DNA from: Gallionellaceae bacterium
Lineage (GTDB): Bacteria; Pseudomonadota; Gammaproteobacteria; Burkholderiales; Thiobacillaceae
Direction of reading: 5' to 3'
Assembly: GCA_028714875.1 (NCBI GenBank)
Contig: JAQTLN010000001.1
Coordinates: 186,001-250,000, forward strand
Length of the DNA stretch: 64,000 nt
Position numbers and translations under genes: made by a program. This document shows positions 31,323 to 40,029 of the stretch, one piece after another. The notes under the pieces are model-generated. The model searched no databases and was not told the origin of the DNA. It saw only the letters and a program-made list of their open reading frames with translations. Position 1 is the stretch's first letter; every line of letters begins with the position of its first letter.

Positions 31323-32957
31323 TTAACCCAACGCCTTCGCCACCGCATCGTCCACGCTCCAATTGGTCAGGGCCGAGGCCGGCAGGTTGGGAATCGCCGC
31401 GCGGGTAAGCACGGCCCGGGCCGGGTCATGCAGGCGCGCGAGGAGTAGCGCGATCCCGCGTTCATGGGCGAATCCGGCCAGTTCCATCAGGGACTCGATG
31501 CTGCTGCCGTCCAGGTCGGGTGAGTCTTCCAGGCTGAGGATCAGGGTCTTCACCGCGTCCGGCGCCTCAATCTGTCGCCGGACGATGGCCAGCATTTGCT
31601 CGACATTGGCGAAGAACAGCGGGGTCTCGGGCCGCATGATCAGCACGCCGGGAATTTGCGTCGCCTCGGGGTGCGCCGCGATGTCCACGAAATCATGGCC
31701 CTGCCCCAGGCGTCCGAGTAGCGACACCTTGTGCTGGGAAAGATCGCGCAGGGTCATCAGCAAGCTGGCGCCCACCGCCGCCAGCAGGCCATCCAGGATG
31801 CCGAGGAGCAACACGGCGGCGATCGCGAACAAGACGACCATGCGGTCACGTCGCCAGTGGAAATAGACCCGAAGCGCGGCGGGATTCAGGGTGTGGCTGA
31901 CGGCGTAGATGACGATAGCGGCCAGCACCGGCTCCGGGGTGAGCGCCACATAAGGCAGCAGGGTCAGCACCACCGCCAGGACCGCCAGCGCGGCAATCCA
32001 GGCCGCCAGCCGGGAGCGGGCGCCGGCGGCCTCGTTGGCGGAGGTGGCGGAGTAACCGGCGCCGACCGGCATACCGGCGAACAGGCCGGAAGCCAGGTTG
32101 CTCAGCCCCAGGGCAAGCAGTTCACGGTCGGCGGCAACGGGGTCGCCATGTTTCAGCGCGAAACCGCGCACGCTGCCGTAAGACTCCGCGTACAGCACGA
32201 ACAGCATGGCGAAGGCCAGTTCGCCCAGTCGCAGCCATTCGCCCCGCGTGAGGGTGGGCACGCTCGGCGCCTTGAACTGGAGATCGATGTTGCCCACCAG
32301 CGTGACCCCATGCTGATCCAGGCCCCAGAGCGTTTGCGCGGCGACGCCCAGAACGATGACCAGCAAGGAGGCCGGGATGCGTCGATACGGTTTCAGCAGA
32401 AACAGCAATGCCAGCGCGGCCAGCCCCATGCCGACGCCGGCCGGGTGCCAGAGGCTGAATTGCTCGAAGAGATCGAGGCCGTAGCGCAGGATGTCGTCGT
32501 GCCGCGCGTGCACACCCAGGATATGAGGCAGTTGCCTGACGATGATGACCAGGGCCAGGCCGAAGGTGAAGCCGCGCAGTACCGGCTTGGCGATGAACGC
32601 CGAGATGGCCCCCATGCGCGCAAACCCCGCCACCAGAAAGAACACCCCGGTGAGCAGAATCAGACCAGCGGCCAGAGCCAGTCTGAGCCCGGCATCGCCG
32701 CCCGCCAGGGAGGCGGTGGCGGCGGCCAGCACGGCGGCGGAGGAAGAGGTGGCCGAGACGACGGCGAAGCGGCTGCGGCCTACCAGGCCATAGCAGGTCA
32801 GCCCCGCCAGCAGGGCGATCACGCCATATTCCGGCGGCAGGGCCGCGATGCTCGAATAGGCGACCGCCTCGGGCACCAGCAATCCAGCCACGGCAAGCCC
32901 CGCCACCAGGTCGGGCAGCCAGGATGCGGCGGCGGGTTGAGGGTCGGTCGGGGACAT
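31323..32957 (-). CDS. SulP-family anion transporter with STAS domain
   Basis: 544 residues from ATG 32957; the open frame extends to 33191 but that part is Arg-rich and not family-like. The N-terminus (LPDLVAGLAVAGLLVPEAVA followed by YSSIAALPPEYG) is the SulP signature, with about 11-12 hydrophobic spans up to residue 420. The C-terminal cytoplasmic part is a STAS domain (GVLIMRPETPLFFANVEQML; LDGSSIESLMELA). SulP proteins transport sulfate, bicarbonate or other anions; the substrate cannot be read from sequence. The gene is divergent from the DUF2252 gene. Confidence 0.92.
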   Translation of the reverse strand: MSPTDPQPAAASWLPDLVAGLAVAGLLVPEAVAYSSIAALPPEYGVIALLAGLTCYGLVGRSRFAVVSATSSSAAVLAAATASLAGGDAGLRLALAAGLILLTGVFFLVAGFARMGAISAFIAKPVLRGFTFGLALVIIVRQLPHILGVHARHDDILRYGLDLFEQFSLWHPAGVGMGLAALALLFLLKPYRRIPASLLVIVLGVAAQTLWGLDQHGVTLVGNIDLQFKAPSVPTLTRGEWLRLGELAFAMLFVLYAESYGSVRGFALKHGDPVAADRELLALGLSNLASGLFAGMPVGAGYSATSANEAAGARSRLAAWIAALAVLAVVLTLLPYVALTPEPVLAAIVIYAVSHTLNPAALRVYFHWRRDRMVVLFAIAAVLLLGILDGLLAAVGASLLMTLRDLSQHKVSLLGRLGQGHDFVDIAAHPEATQIPGVLIMRPETPLFFANVEQMLAIVRRQIEAPDAVKTLILSLEDSPDLDGSSIESLMELAGFAHERGIALLLARLHDPARAVLTRAAIPNLPASALTNWSVDDAVAKALG

Positions 32958-33081
32958 CGTGGGGTGATCGCCGGATCGAGGTTCCAGAGTGAGGAGGCGC
33001 GGGTAGTATCCACTTCCCAAAGCGAAGCGCCATAGATCGGACCTGTCCCGGCGGTTGGCTGGAAAATGGCGAGGTGAACGA

Positions 33082-34284
33082 ATGGATGTGGCGCTGACAA
33101 TACGCAGGTTCAACCAGGGCCGGGATCCGGAACGGCTTGCCATGAAGTACACCAAGATGCGGGCGAGCCCCTTTGTCTTTCTGCGCGGCACTTGCCACTT
33201 GTTTCAGCAACGCCTGCCGGTTGAACGGGTGCTCGATGAGTCGCCCAAAGTCTGGGTCTGTGGCGATCTGCATCTGGAGAACTTCGGTAGCTACAAGGGC
33301 GACAACCGCCTTGCCTACTTCGACATGAACGATTTCGACGAGGCCGCCCTGGCACCCTGCGCCTGGGATGTGGCCCGCTTCATGGTCAGTGTTCGGCTCG
33401 GCATGGCGGAGTTGAAGGTGGACGCGTCCGCCATCGCCACCTTGTGCCAGGCGTTTCTCGACAGCTACGCGCGCGAGCTCGCGACCGGCAAGGCGCGCTG
33501 GGTCGAGCGGGAGACCAGCGAGGGTTTGATCAGGGAGCTGTTCGACACCATCCAGTCGCGATCCCGCCCCGAATTTCTCGATACCCGCACTCAGCGCAAA
33601 GGCAAGCGGCGCCTGCTGCGGATCGACGGTGAAAAGGCGTTGCCGGTCAGCGACGCGCAACGGCAACTGGTCACCGCCTTCATGGAGGACTTCGCCGCAG
33701 CCGAGGACAAACCAGATTTCTTTCGCGTTCTCGACGTGGCGCGCCGGATCGCCGGCACCGGCAGCCTGGGCGTGGAACGCTATGTGATCCTGGTACGTGG
33801 ACGGGGCTCGCCGGACGGCAATTTCCTGCTCGACCTCAAACAGGCTTTGCCTTCATCCCTGATGCCCACCCTGAAGGTCAAACAACCCGAGTGGAAGAGC
33901 GAGGCGCACCGGGTCGTGGCCGTCCAGCGCAGGGTCCAGGCGGTGTCCATGGCCTTCTTGCGGCCAGTCCGGATGGCCAAGCAAGCCTACATCCTGCGCG
34001 CCCTGCAACCGAGCGAGGATCGCGTCGCCTTGCGGCACTGGAATGGCAAACTCGCTCGCCTGGAAAACGTCATGGCCAGCATGGGCGCCACACTAGCCTG
34101 GGGCCATCTGCGAGCGGGCGGACGGGATGGTTCGGCGATCGCGGATGAACTGATCGAATTCGGCGCGAAATCCCGATGGAAGCGCCGAGTCACACACATC
34201 GCGGAACTTTGCGCGGAGCAGGCGCGGCGTGACTGGTTGGTTTATACGCAGGCGTATGACGATGGCTATTTTGCCGGGGTGTAG
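33082..34284 (+). CDS. DUF2252 family protein
   Basis: 400 residues from ATG 33082. Typical DUF2252 segments are present: KYTKMRASPFVFLRGTCHLF, then VWVCGDLHLENFGSY and AYFDMNDFDEAALAP. The CGDLHLENFG and DFDEA motifs resemble the catalytic and metal-binding loops of kinase-like phosphotransferases, but family function is unestablished. The C-terminus (AYDDGYFAG) is characteristic and the protein is complete. It starts 124 bases from the divergent SulP gene. Confidence 0.88.
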   Translation: MDVALTIRRFNQGRDPERLAMKYTKMRASPFVFLRGTCHLFQQRLPVERVLDESPKVWVCGDLHLENFGSYKGDNRLAYFDMNDFDEAALAPCAWDVARFMVSVRLGMAELKVDASAIATLCQAFLDSYARELATGKARWVERETSEGLIRELFDTIQSRSRPEFLDTRTQRKGKRRLLRIDGEKALPVSDAQRQLVTAFMEDFAAAEDKPDFFRVLDVARRIAGTGSLGVERYVILVRGRGSPDGNFLLDLKQALPSSLMPTLKVKQPEWKSEAHRVVAVQRRVQAVSMAFLRPVRMAKQAYILRALQPSEDRVALRHWNGKLARLENVMASMGATLAWGHLRAGGRDGSAIADELIEFGAKSRWKRRVTHIAELCAEQARRDWLVYTQAYDDGYFAGV

Positions 34285-34367
34285 TCTTTTTCCAATGCCC
34301 CATGAGTGCCCGCTTGATTGGCTGGCACTCTGGCGAATGGCGGCTCAACCTGGGAACCGTTGTCGCT

Positions 34368-34593
34368 CTAGCAGCCTGTCGGACTTTGGTCGTCGATAGC
34401 AAAAATAGGCCCCGACGAGCTCAGTTTTTGTCGGATTCGCAGCCGCATAGTCGAACTATGGGGCAGCGGAGTCGTTGTCGCTTCAGCGACATTACGAATC
34501 CGGCGTACCCCTTGCGGGTGCAAGAAGCTGGCGGGAAATGGGCCGTCGCGGCCGATTTGCAGCCGACGATTCCAAAGTCCGACAGGCTGCTAG
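34368..34593 (+). repeat. 226-bp palindromic element, copy 2, with 57-bp internal insertion
   Basis: Ends are perfect 22-bp inverted repeats (CTAGCAGCCTGTCGGACTTT plus GG, and the complement). It matches the copy at 30665-30834 along its length except for an additional 57 bases at about 34465-34521, which contain their own small hairpin (GTCG-TTGTCGCTTCAG-CGAC). No ORF. It lies 33 bases upstream of the DUF924 gene. Confidence 0.9.
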
Positions 34594-34626
34594 CGATCGA
34601 TCATCAACTTCGTGAGTACCTTGGCT

Positions 34627-35181
34627 ATGGCGCAAGCAAACGACTTTCATGAAATTCTGGATTTCTGGTTTTCGGCGCGGATCAGCAAGTACTGGTTTTC
34701 CTCCACTCCGGCGCTGGATGATGAAATCCGGGCGCGCTTCGAGGGACTCTGGAAGCGCGCCGTGTCCGGTGAGCTGGATGACTGGGCGGACACCCCGGAA
34801 GGCACTCTGGCGCTCGCCATCGTGCTGGATCAATTGCCCCTGAACATGTACCGGGGCAAACCGGCCGCTTTCTCCAGCGAGCGGCGGGCCGTCGCGCTCG
34901 CCAAACAGGCTGTGGCGCGCGGTTACGACAAACAGGTGCCGAGTGATCGGGTGTTGTTCCTCTACCTGCCGCTGATGCACAGCGAGAACCTGGATGACCA
35001 GGATCAATCGGTGAACCTTTTTCGTGAGTCCCAACTCGCGGCCAATCTCTATTTCGCCGAGCATCACCGCGGCATCGTTCGCCGTTTCGGCCGCTTTCCC
35101 CATCGCAACGCCATTCTCGGCCGGGAGAGCACGCCCGAGGAACTGGCCTATCTCGCATCAGACGGGGCTTTCAAAGGCTGA
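34627..35181 (+). CDS. DUF924 family protein
   Basis: 184 residues from ATG 34627; GTG 34612 is in frame but has no better ribosome site. Family segments include EILDFWFSARISKYWF, DQLPLNMYRGKPAAFSSE and FLYLPLMHSENLDDQ, ending with HRNAILGRESTPEELAYL. DUF924 proteins are small all-helical TPR-like proteins of unknown biochemical role. It is complete and apparently monocistronic. Confidence 0.9.
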   Translation: MAQANDFHEILDFWFSARISKYWFSSTPALDDEIRARFEGLWKRAVSGELDDWADTPEGTLALAIVLDQLPLNMYRGKPAAFSSERRAVALAKQAVARGYDKQVPSDRVLFLYLPLMHSENLDDQDQSVNLFRESQLAANLYFAEHHRGIVRRFGRFPHRNAILGRESTPEELAYLASDGAFKG

Positions 35182-35322
35182 CTACTCACGCGAAGACAGT
35201 CCGCCAGATCGGCCCGGCGTTGCAAGAACACCCCCTCCAGGCACAAAGGGGACTAGGATGGCGGACCCGTTGACACCGGGTCCGTTGTTTCGAGTACGCC
35301 CCACCCCTCACTGGAGTTCGCC

Positions 35323-36081
35323 ATGAATCGTATGCCCATCCTGTTCGCCGCCCTGGCCTTATCCGGACTTGCCCAAGCTGCCGATACACCCGCCGCCGCG
35401 CCCGCCGCCACCGCGCCTGCCGCGCCCGCCCTCTCCGCCACACCCACCACGCCCCAGGCCTGGGCGGGGAAGATGCTCGACCCAACCCAAAATGCCGCCG
35501 CCTTCAAGGACCCCGCCGCATTCGCGCAGTGGAGCAATGCCATGATGAATCCGGCCACCTCGATGGCCATGATGCAACAGGGCATGGACCCCAACACCAG
35601 CATCCGCATGCTCTCGGGCATGATGAATCCCGCCGCCATGCAGAACTACATGCAGTTCACCGACCCCTCCATCGCCATGAAATGGATGGCCGCCGGCCTG
35701 GACCCCCGCCTCCTCAACGCCTTGATCAGCCAGGGCATCAACCCCAGTAACTACCTGAACATGATGATGGCCCCCATGAGCCCGCAGATGATGAACATGG
35801 GAACCCAGATGTTGAACCCCGCCATGTACGGCAACTGGATGGCCGCGCCCACGAATCCCGCCGCGATGAACGCCATGATGGCGCCCATGAATCCCAATAT
35901 GTATGGCAACTGGATGGGCGCGGCCATGAACCCGAATACCTATGGCCCCATGGGCCAGATGATGGCGATGCCCAGCGGACCCGTCGGCGGCATGCCCACC
36001 CTGGACCCGGCCACCTTGATGAAGTTGCTGCAGATGATGCAATCGCAGATGCCGGCTCCCGCGCCGGCCGCGAGCAAGTAA
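35323..36081 (+). CDS. exported Met-rich low-complexity protein
   Basis: 252 residues with a clear signal peptide (MNRMPILFAALALSGLAQA, cleavage after AQA) and an Ala/Pro/Thr-rich spacer. By my count it has 42 Met residues. The mature part repeats a short unit around MNP-x-x-YGNWM and MMNPAAM or MMAPMNP, giving degenerate repeats of about 25-30 residues from about 65 to 215. It ends in a second Ala/Pro tail. No Cys pairs are evident. Periplasmic or surface location is expected. Met-rich periplasmic proteins often bind Cu(I) or scavenge oxidants, but nothing in the neighbourhood proves that. The gene has its own terminator at 36208. Confidence 0.75.
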   Translation: MNRMPILFAALALSGLAQAADTPAAAPAATAPAAPALSATPTTPQAWAGKMLDPTQNAAAFKDPAAFAQWSNAMMNPATSMAMMQQGMDPNTSIRMLSGMMNPAAMQNYMQFTDPSIAMKWMAAGLDPRLLNALISQGINPSNYLNMMMAPMSPQMMNMGTQMLNPAMYGNWMAAPTNPAAMNAMMAPMNPNMYGNWMGAAMNPNTYGPMGQMMAMPSGPVGGMPTLDPATLMKLLQMMQSQMPAPAPAASK

Positions 36082-36086
36082 TCCAT

Positions 36087-36153
36087 GTGGCGCGGGCTTC
36101 CAGCCTGCGTCACGGCGCCGGGTCGACAACGGGCAGGCTGGAAGCCTGCGCTA
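36087..36153 (+). repeat. 67-bp imperfect inverted repeat
   Basis: GTGGCGCGGGCTTCCAGCCT at 36087 pairs with AGGCTGGAAGCCTGCGCTAC ending at 36153 (about 20 of 22 positions). The GCAGGCTGGAAGCCTGCGCTAC-type end is a widespread intergenic repeat in bacteria. It lies just after the Met-rich gene. Confidence 0.8.
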
Positions 36154-36207
36154 CAAAAGACCAGCCGCAAGGCTAAGACTCGACCGTCCACACTCCGCTG
36201 TGGATAA

Positions 36208-36239
36208 ACCGACGGCCGCAAACGGCCGTCGGTTTTTTT
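36208..36239 (+). terminator. intrinsic terminator
   Basis: ACCGACGGCCG and CGGCCGTCGGT pair around a CAAA loop and are followed by seven T residues. It ends the Met-rich gene transcript before the ycaO gene. Confidence 0.9.
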
Positions 36240-36329
36240 GCCCTGAGCCAGTCTCAGGCACGCCCCACGAATCATGATGTTGGAAGGGCTTTGATCAGCT
36301 CAGCCCGTCCTTCTCGACCTGGAATTCCC

Positions 36330-38066
36330 ATGCAAATCGAAAGCTTCATCACCGGCAAGGACGCCTCGCTGGAATCCTCCATTCAGTCCATGCAGGCCAA
36401 ATTGGCGACATTGGGTTTTCATATCGAGGAACGCTCCTGGCTGAACCCGGTGGCCAATGCCTGGTCGGTGCATATACGCGATCGCGATTGCCCGCTGCTG
36501 TTCACCAACGGCAAGGGCGCCTCCGAAAAGGCCGCGCGGGCGAGCGCGCTGGGGGAGTTTTTCGAGCGTCTCGGCTGCAATTACTTCTGGTCGCATTACT
36601 ACCTGGGCGGCACGCTGGCAGAGCGCGCCTATGTCCACTACCCGCAAGAACAATGGTTTCCCATGCCGGATGGCGGCGCCTGGCCGGAAGGTTTGCTGGA
36701 CGCGGATCTGCGCGCTTTCTACAACCCGGAAGACGCCGTGCCCGCAGGCGCCTTGGTCGATCGCAATTCCGGCAACGCGGCGCGCGGCATCTGCGCCTTG
36801 CCCTACCAGCGCCAGCGCGACGGCGCCACGCTGTGGTTTCCGGTCAACCTGATCGGCAACCTGTATGTCAGCAACGGCATGTCGGCCGGCAATACGCCCG
36901 CCGAGGCGCGGGTTCAGGCGCTGTCGGAAATCTTCGAGCGGCACGTCAAATTCCGCATCATCGGCGAGGGCCTGTGCCTGCCCGACGTGCCGGAAGCGGT
37001 GATCGCCCGCTACCCGAAAATCGAAGCCGGCATCCGTGATTTGCGCGCCGCCGGCTTCGGCATCCTGGTCAAGGACGCCTCGCTCGGCGGCCAGTATCCG
37101 GTGATGAACGTGACCCTGCTGAATCCGCATGACCAGGGCTGCTTCGCCAGCTTCGGCGCGCACCCCGACTTCGAAGTCGCGCTGGAACGCGCCCTCACCG
37201 AACTCCTGCAAGGCCGCGCGCTGGATGCGCTGGGTGACTTCCCGGAGCCGGGCTTCGACCTCGACGAGATCGCCGACGCGCAGAACCTGGAGATTCATTT
37301 CGTCGATTCCAGCGGCATCATCAGTTGGGAATTCCTCCGAGCGACGCCGGATTTCGACTTCGCAGACTGGAATTTTGGAGGTAGCACGGAACAGGAATTC
37401 GCCTGGCTATGCGAGGCCATTCACGGCGACGAGCGCGATGTCTACATCGCCGATTTCGATCATCTCGGTGTCTACGCCTGCCGCATCCTGGTGCCGGGCA
37501 TGTCCGAGATCTACCCGCTCGATGACCTGGAATGGAACAACAACAGCGTCGGCAACCAATTGCACCCGGCCATCCTGCATCTGCCGCAACTGGAAGACGG
37601 AGAAATCCGTGACTTGCTCGATACGCTGAACGAGCTTGGCCTCGACGATCAGCGCCCGGTCGCCGCGCTGATCGGCCTGGCCGCCGACGCCGGCTCGCTT
37701 TGGCAAGACCTGCGCGTGGGCGAACTGAAAGCGCAGCTTGCCCTCGCCATTCGGGATGTCGATGCCGCGCGCGAAGGTTGCCAGTGGGTGCGTCATTTCG
37801 AACAACTCAATCCCGCGCGCAGGCTGATTTATCGCTGCATCGAAACACTGCTGGAGATGGCGCATGCTGATAGCTACAGCGACAGCCTGCTGAGTCTGTA
37901 CGGCGCCGATACCCTGGAAACGGCTCAGGCCATGCTGCGTGGCGAGCGGCGCTTCTTCGGCCTGCAAGCGCCCGGCCCGGACTTGGCCGGTTGCGAGATG
38001 CACCAGCGCCTGCTGGCGGCTTATCGCAAGTTGCGGTTCAACGAGGTACCGGCGGGGAAGCAATAA
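36330..38066 (+). CDS. ycaO: YcaO-type ATP-dependent cyclodehydratase (RimO accessory homologue)
   Basis: 578 residues from ATG 36330; upstream in-frame codons to 36291 are not family-like. It aligns end to end by eye with E. coli YcaO: FITGKDASLESSIQ, the ATP-binding FTNGKGASEKAARASALGEF segment, GNLYVSNGMSAGNTPAEARV, FASFGAHPDFEVALERALTE, and the C-terminal TPR-like region ending in YRKLRF. E. coli YcaO is linked to RimO-dependent beta-methylthiolation of ribosomal protein S12. No peptide precursor or transport gene is nearby, so a RiPP role is unlikely. Confidence 0.93.
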   Translation: MQIESFITGKDASLESSIQSMQAKLATLGFHIEERSWLNPVANAWSVHIRDRDCPLLFTNGKGASEKAARASALGEFFERLGCNYFWSHYYLGGTLAERAYVHYPQEQWFPMPDGGAWPEGLLDADLRAFYNPEDAVPAGALVDRNSGNAARGICALPYQRQRDGATLWFPVNLIGNLYVSNGMSAGNTPAEARVQALSEIFERHVKFRIIGEGLCLPDVPEAVIARYPKIEAGIRDLRAAGFGILVKDASLGGQYPVMNVTLLNPHDQGCFASFGAHPDFEVALERALTELLQGRALDALGDFPEPGFDLDEIADAQNLEIHFVDSSGIISWEFLRATPDFDFADWNFGGSTEQEFAWLCEAIHGDERDVYIADFDHLGVYACRILVPGMSEIYPLDDLEWNNNSVGNQLHPAILHLPQLEDGEIRDLLDTLNELGLDDQRPVAALIGLAADAGSLWQDLRVGELKAQLALAIRDVDAAREGCQWVRHFEQLNPARRLIYRCIETLLEMAHADSYSDSLLSLYGADTLETAQAMLRGERRFFGLQAPGPDLAGCEMHQRLLAAYRKLRFNEVPAGKQ

Positions 38067-38067
38067 C

Positions 38068-38191
38068 AAAGGCGCCGTTCACGTTAACGGGTGATGCGAC
38101 AGAAAACGCCTGAGGAGGTGGCCTCCCCCTTTGAAAAAGGGGGGGAGCCGCCGCGCCAACCGCATCACCCGTTAACGAGAAAAGCGCCTTT
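38068..38191 (+). repeat. 124-bp inverted-repeat element
   Basis: GTTAACGGGTGATGCG (38083-38098) is the exact reverse complement of CGCATCACCCGTTAAC (38161-38176), with outer AAAGGCGC/GCGCCTTT arms. The spacer holds a second hairpin (CCCCCTTT-GAA-AAAGGGGG). It lies between ycaO and the NERD-helicase gene and has no ORF. Confidence 0.85.
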
Positions 38192-38310
38192 GGAAAATGG
38201 GGAGGCCCCCTAGGTCTTTCCGTCGTATCGACGGGCACCGCGAACAGCGCCGAAATAAATCAGCGCTTCCGTTATTCTCGACCGTCACGAGCGATCTCAC
38301 TGGGGTAGGC

Positions 38311-39969
38311 ATGGCGAACATTCTTCCCGATGGTTGGCGGGCGCTGGAGGTCACCGGCGCGGCGGCGCGCGAGATCGAGACGCTGTCCACGCTGGCGGCG
38401 GCTTTGCCGGACGCTTACACCGTTTACCACGCGGTGCATTGGACGCATCTGGAACACGGTTTCTCGGTGTATGGCGAAATCGATTTCGTGGTGGTCAACC
38501 CGGCCGGCGATGTGCTGTTGATCGAGCAGAAGAGCGGTTTCCTGATCGAGACGCCGGAAGGTTTGGTCAAGCGCTACGCGGAAAAGGAAAAGCGCGTGGC
38601 CGTGCAGATGGCGCGTAGCGTTTCCGCCCTGCGCGCCAAGTTGCATGCGCGCCCCGGCTGCCAGGCGGCGCATGTGGACTATCTGCTGTATTGCCCGGAT
38701 TACACGGTGCGCCAGGTGGAGACGGCGGGCATCGCGCCGCAGCGCATCGTCGATGCGCGGCGCAAGGCACAACTGGCTGCACTCATCCAGAGCATCCTTC
38801 CCGATGGCGAACGCGCGCCCCAGGCCACGGAAGTGCACCGCTTCCTGCGCGGGGTGTTGCAACTGGAAACCGATGTCACCGCCCTGGTCGGCCGCGCGCG
38901 GGCTTTGGTCACCCGGGTATCCGGCGGCCTCGCGCACTGGGCGCGACAACTGGAGTTCACGCCGCACCGTTTGCGGGTGACCGGCACCGCCGGGTCCGGC
39001 AAGACCCAGTTGGCGCTGGCTGAATTCACCGCCGCCCTTGATCGTGGGCAGCGCCCGCTTTATGTCTGCTACAACCGGCCGCTGGCGGACCACTTCGCGC
39101 GCATCGTCGCGCCTCTCGGTGCGTCCGACGGTTGGGTGGGCACGTTTCATATGTTGTGCGACCAACGCCTGCGCGAGCAGGGCAGCGTCCCCGATTTCAC
39201 CCAGCCCGACGCTTTCGAGCGGTTGGTCGAGCAGGCGGCGGCCTTGCCGCTGGGCGTGGCCTGGCAGTTCGATTGCGTGATCATCGACGAAGGTCAGGAT
39301 TTCACGGAAGCCTGGCGCGACCAGGTGCTGCGTCATGCGCGCCCGGATGCGCGCCTGCTCTGGCTGGAAGACCCGTTGCAGAACCTCTACGGCCGCGCGC
39401 CGGTGCCGCTGCCGGGCTGGGTGACGCTGCACGCGCGTGGCAACTACCGCAGCCCACGCCCGGTGGTGCGCTTCCTGCAAGCGCTATTGCCGGAAGGAGC
39501 CGCGATAGACGCGGCGGGACCGCTCGGCGCGGGGGGGCTGGAGGTGCTGGTGTATCGCGACGCGGCGGAATTGAAGGAGCGGGTGAAGGAGGCGATCCGC
39601 CTGTGCTACGGCGCCGGCTACAAGCGCGACGATCTGGCGCTGCTGAGTTTTCGCGGACGCGAGCAATCGCTGCTGTTTCCCTATAGCCAATTGGGGCCGC
39701 ATACCTTGAGAACCTTCACCGGCCGTTATGACCTGTTCGGCCATCCGCTGTTTTCCGAGGGCGATGTGCTGTTGGAGACGGTCTACCGCTTCAAGGGCCA
39801 GTCGGCGGCCGCCGTGGTATTCGCGGAAATAGACTTCGAGACGCTGGACGAGAAAGCACTGCGCAAGCTGTTCGTCGGCGCCACCCGCGCCATGATGCTG
39901 CTGGTGCTGGTGGTGTCGGAACGGGCGGCGGAGCAATTTCGGATTGCGGATTGCGGATTTCGGATTTGA
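38311..39969 (+). CDS. NERD-domain superfamily I helicase-like protein
   Basis: 552 residues from ATG 38311. The N-terminal 150 residues form a NERD nuclease-related domain (EIDFVVVNPAGDVLLIEQKS, with the Asp, Glu and Lys of a restriction-like core). A UvrD-like ATPase follows: Walker A GTAGSGKTQLALAEF, VIIDEGQDF as motif II, and VYRFKGQSAAAVVF and LFVGATRAM near the end. Such fusions occur in DNA repair and in phage defence; no partner gene is adjacent, so the role is open. The last nine residues (RIADCGFRI) come from an intruding heptamer array, so the native C-terminus may have been altered. Confidence 0.88.
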   Translation: MANILPDGWRALEVTGAAAREIETLSTLAAALPDAYTVYHAVHWTHLEHGFSVYGEIDFVVVNPAGDVLLIEQKSGFLIETPEGLVKRYAEKEKRVAVQMARSVSALRAKLHARPGCQAAHVDYLLYCPDYTVRQVETAGIAPQRIVDARRKAQLAALIQSILPDGERAPQATEVHRFLRGVLQLETDVTALVGRARALVTRVSGGLAHWARQLEFTPHRLRVTGTAGSGKTQLALAEFTAALDRGQRPLYVCYNRPLADHFARIVAPLGASDGWVGTFHMLCDQRLREQGSVPDFTQPDAFERLVEQAAALPLGVAWQFDCVIIDEGQDFTEAWRDQVLRHARPDARLLWLEDPLQNLYGRAPVPLPGWVTLHARGNYRSPRPVVRFLQALLPEGAAIDAAGPLGAGGLEVLVYRDAAELKERVKEAIRLCYGAGYKRDDLALLSFRGREQSLLFPYSQLGPHTLRTFTGRYDLFGHPLFSEGDVLLETVYRFKGQSAAAVVFAEIDFETLDEKALRKLFVGATRAMMLLVLVVSERAAEQFRIADCGFRI

Positions 39970-40026
39970 TATATGCGCGCTTGCGCGCGTCCGAAATCCG
40001 AAATCCGAAATCCGAAATCCGAAATC
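39936..40026 (+). repeat. heptamer-array hairpin element (site A)
   Basis: Left arm of ATTTCGG-type heptamers (39936-39967), centre with GCGCGCTTGCGCGC, right arm of CCGAAAT heptamers (39991-40026). The arms are complementary, so the whole forms a long hairpin between two convergent genes, where it can act as a bidirectional terminator. Its left arm supplies the last codons and stop region of the helicase gene. Confidence 0.9.
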
Positions 40027-40029
40027 GAA

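Noticed and set aside
36330-38066. RiPP (thiazole/oxazole) biosynthesis cluster around YcaO
   Set aside because: No precursor peptide, dehydrogenase or exporter is nearby and the protein follows the E. coli YcaO sequence end to end.
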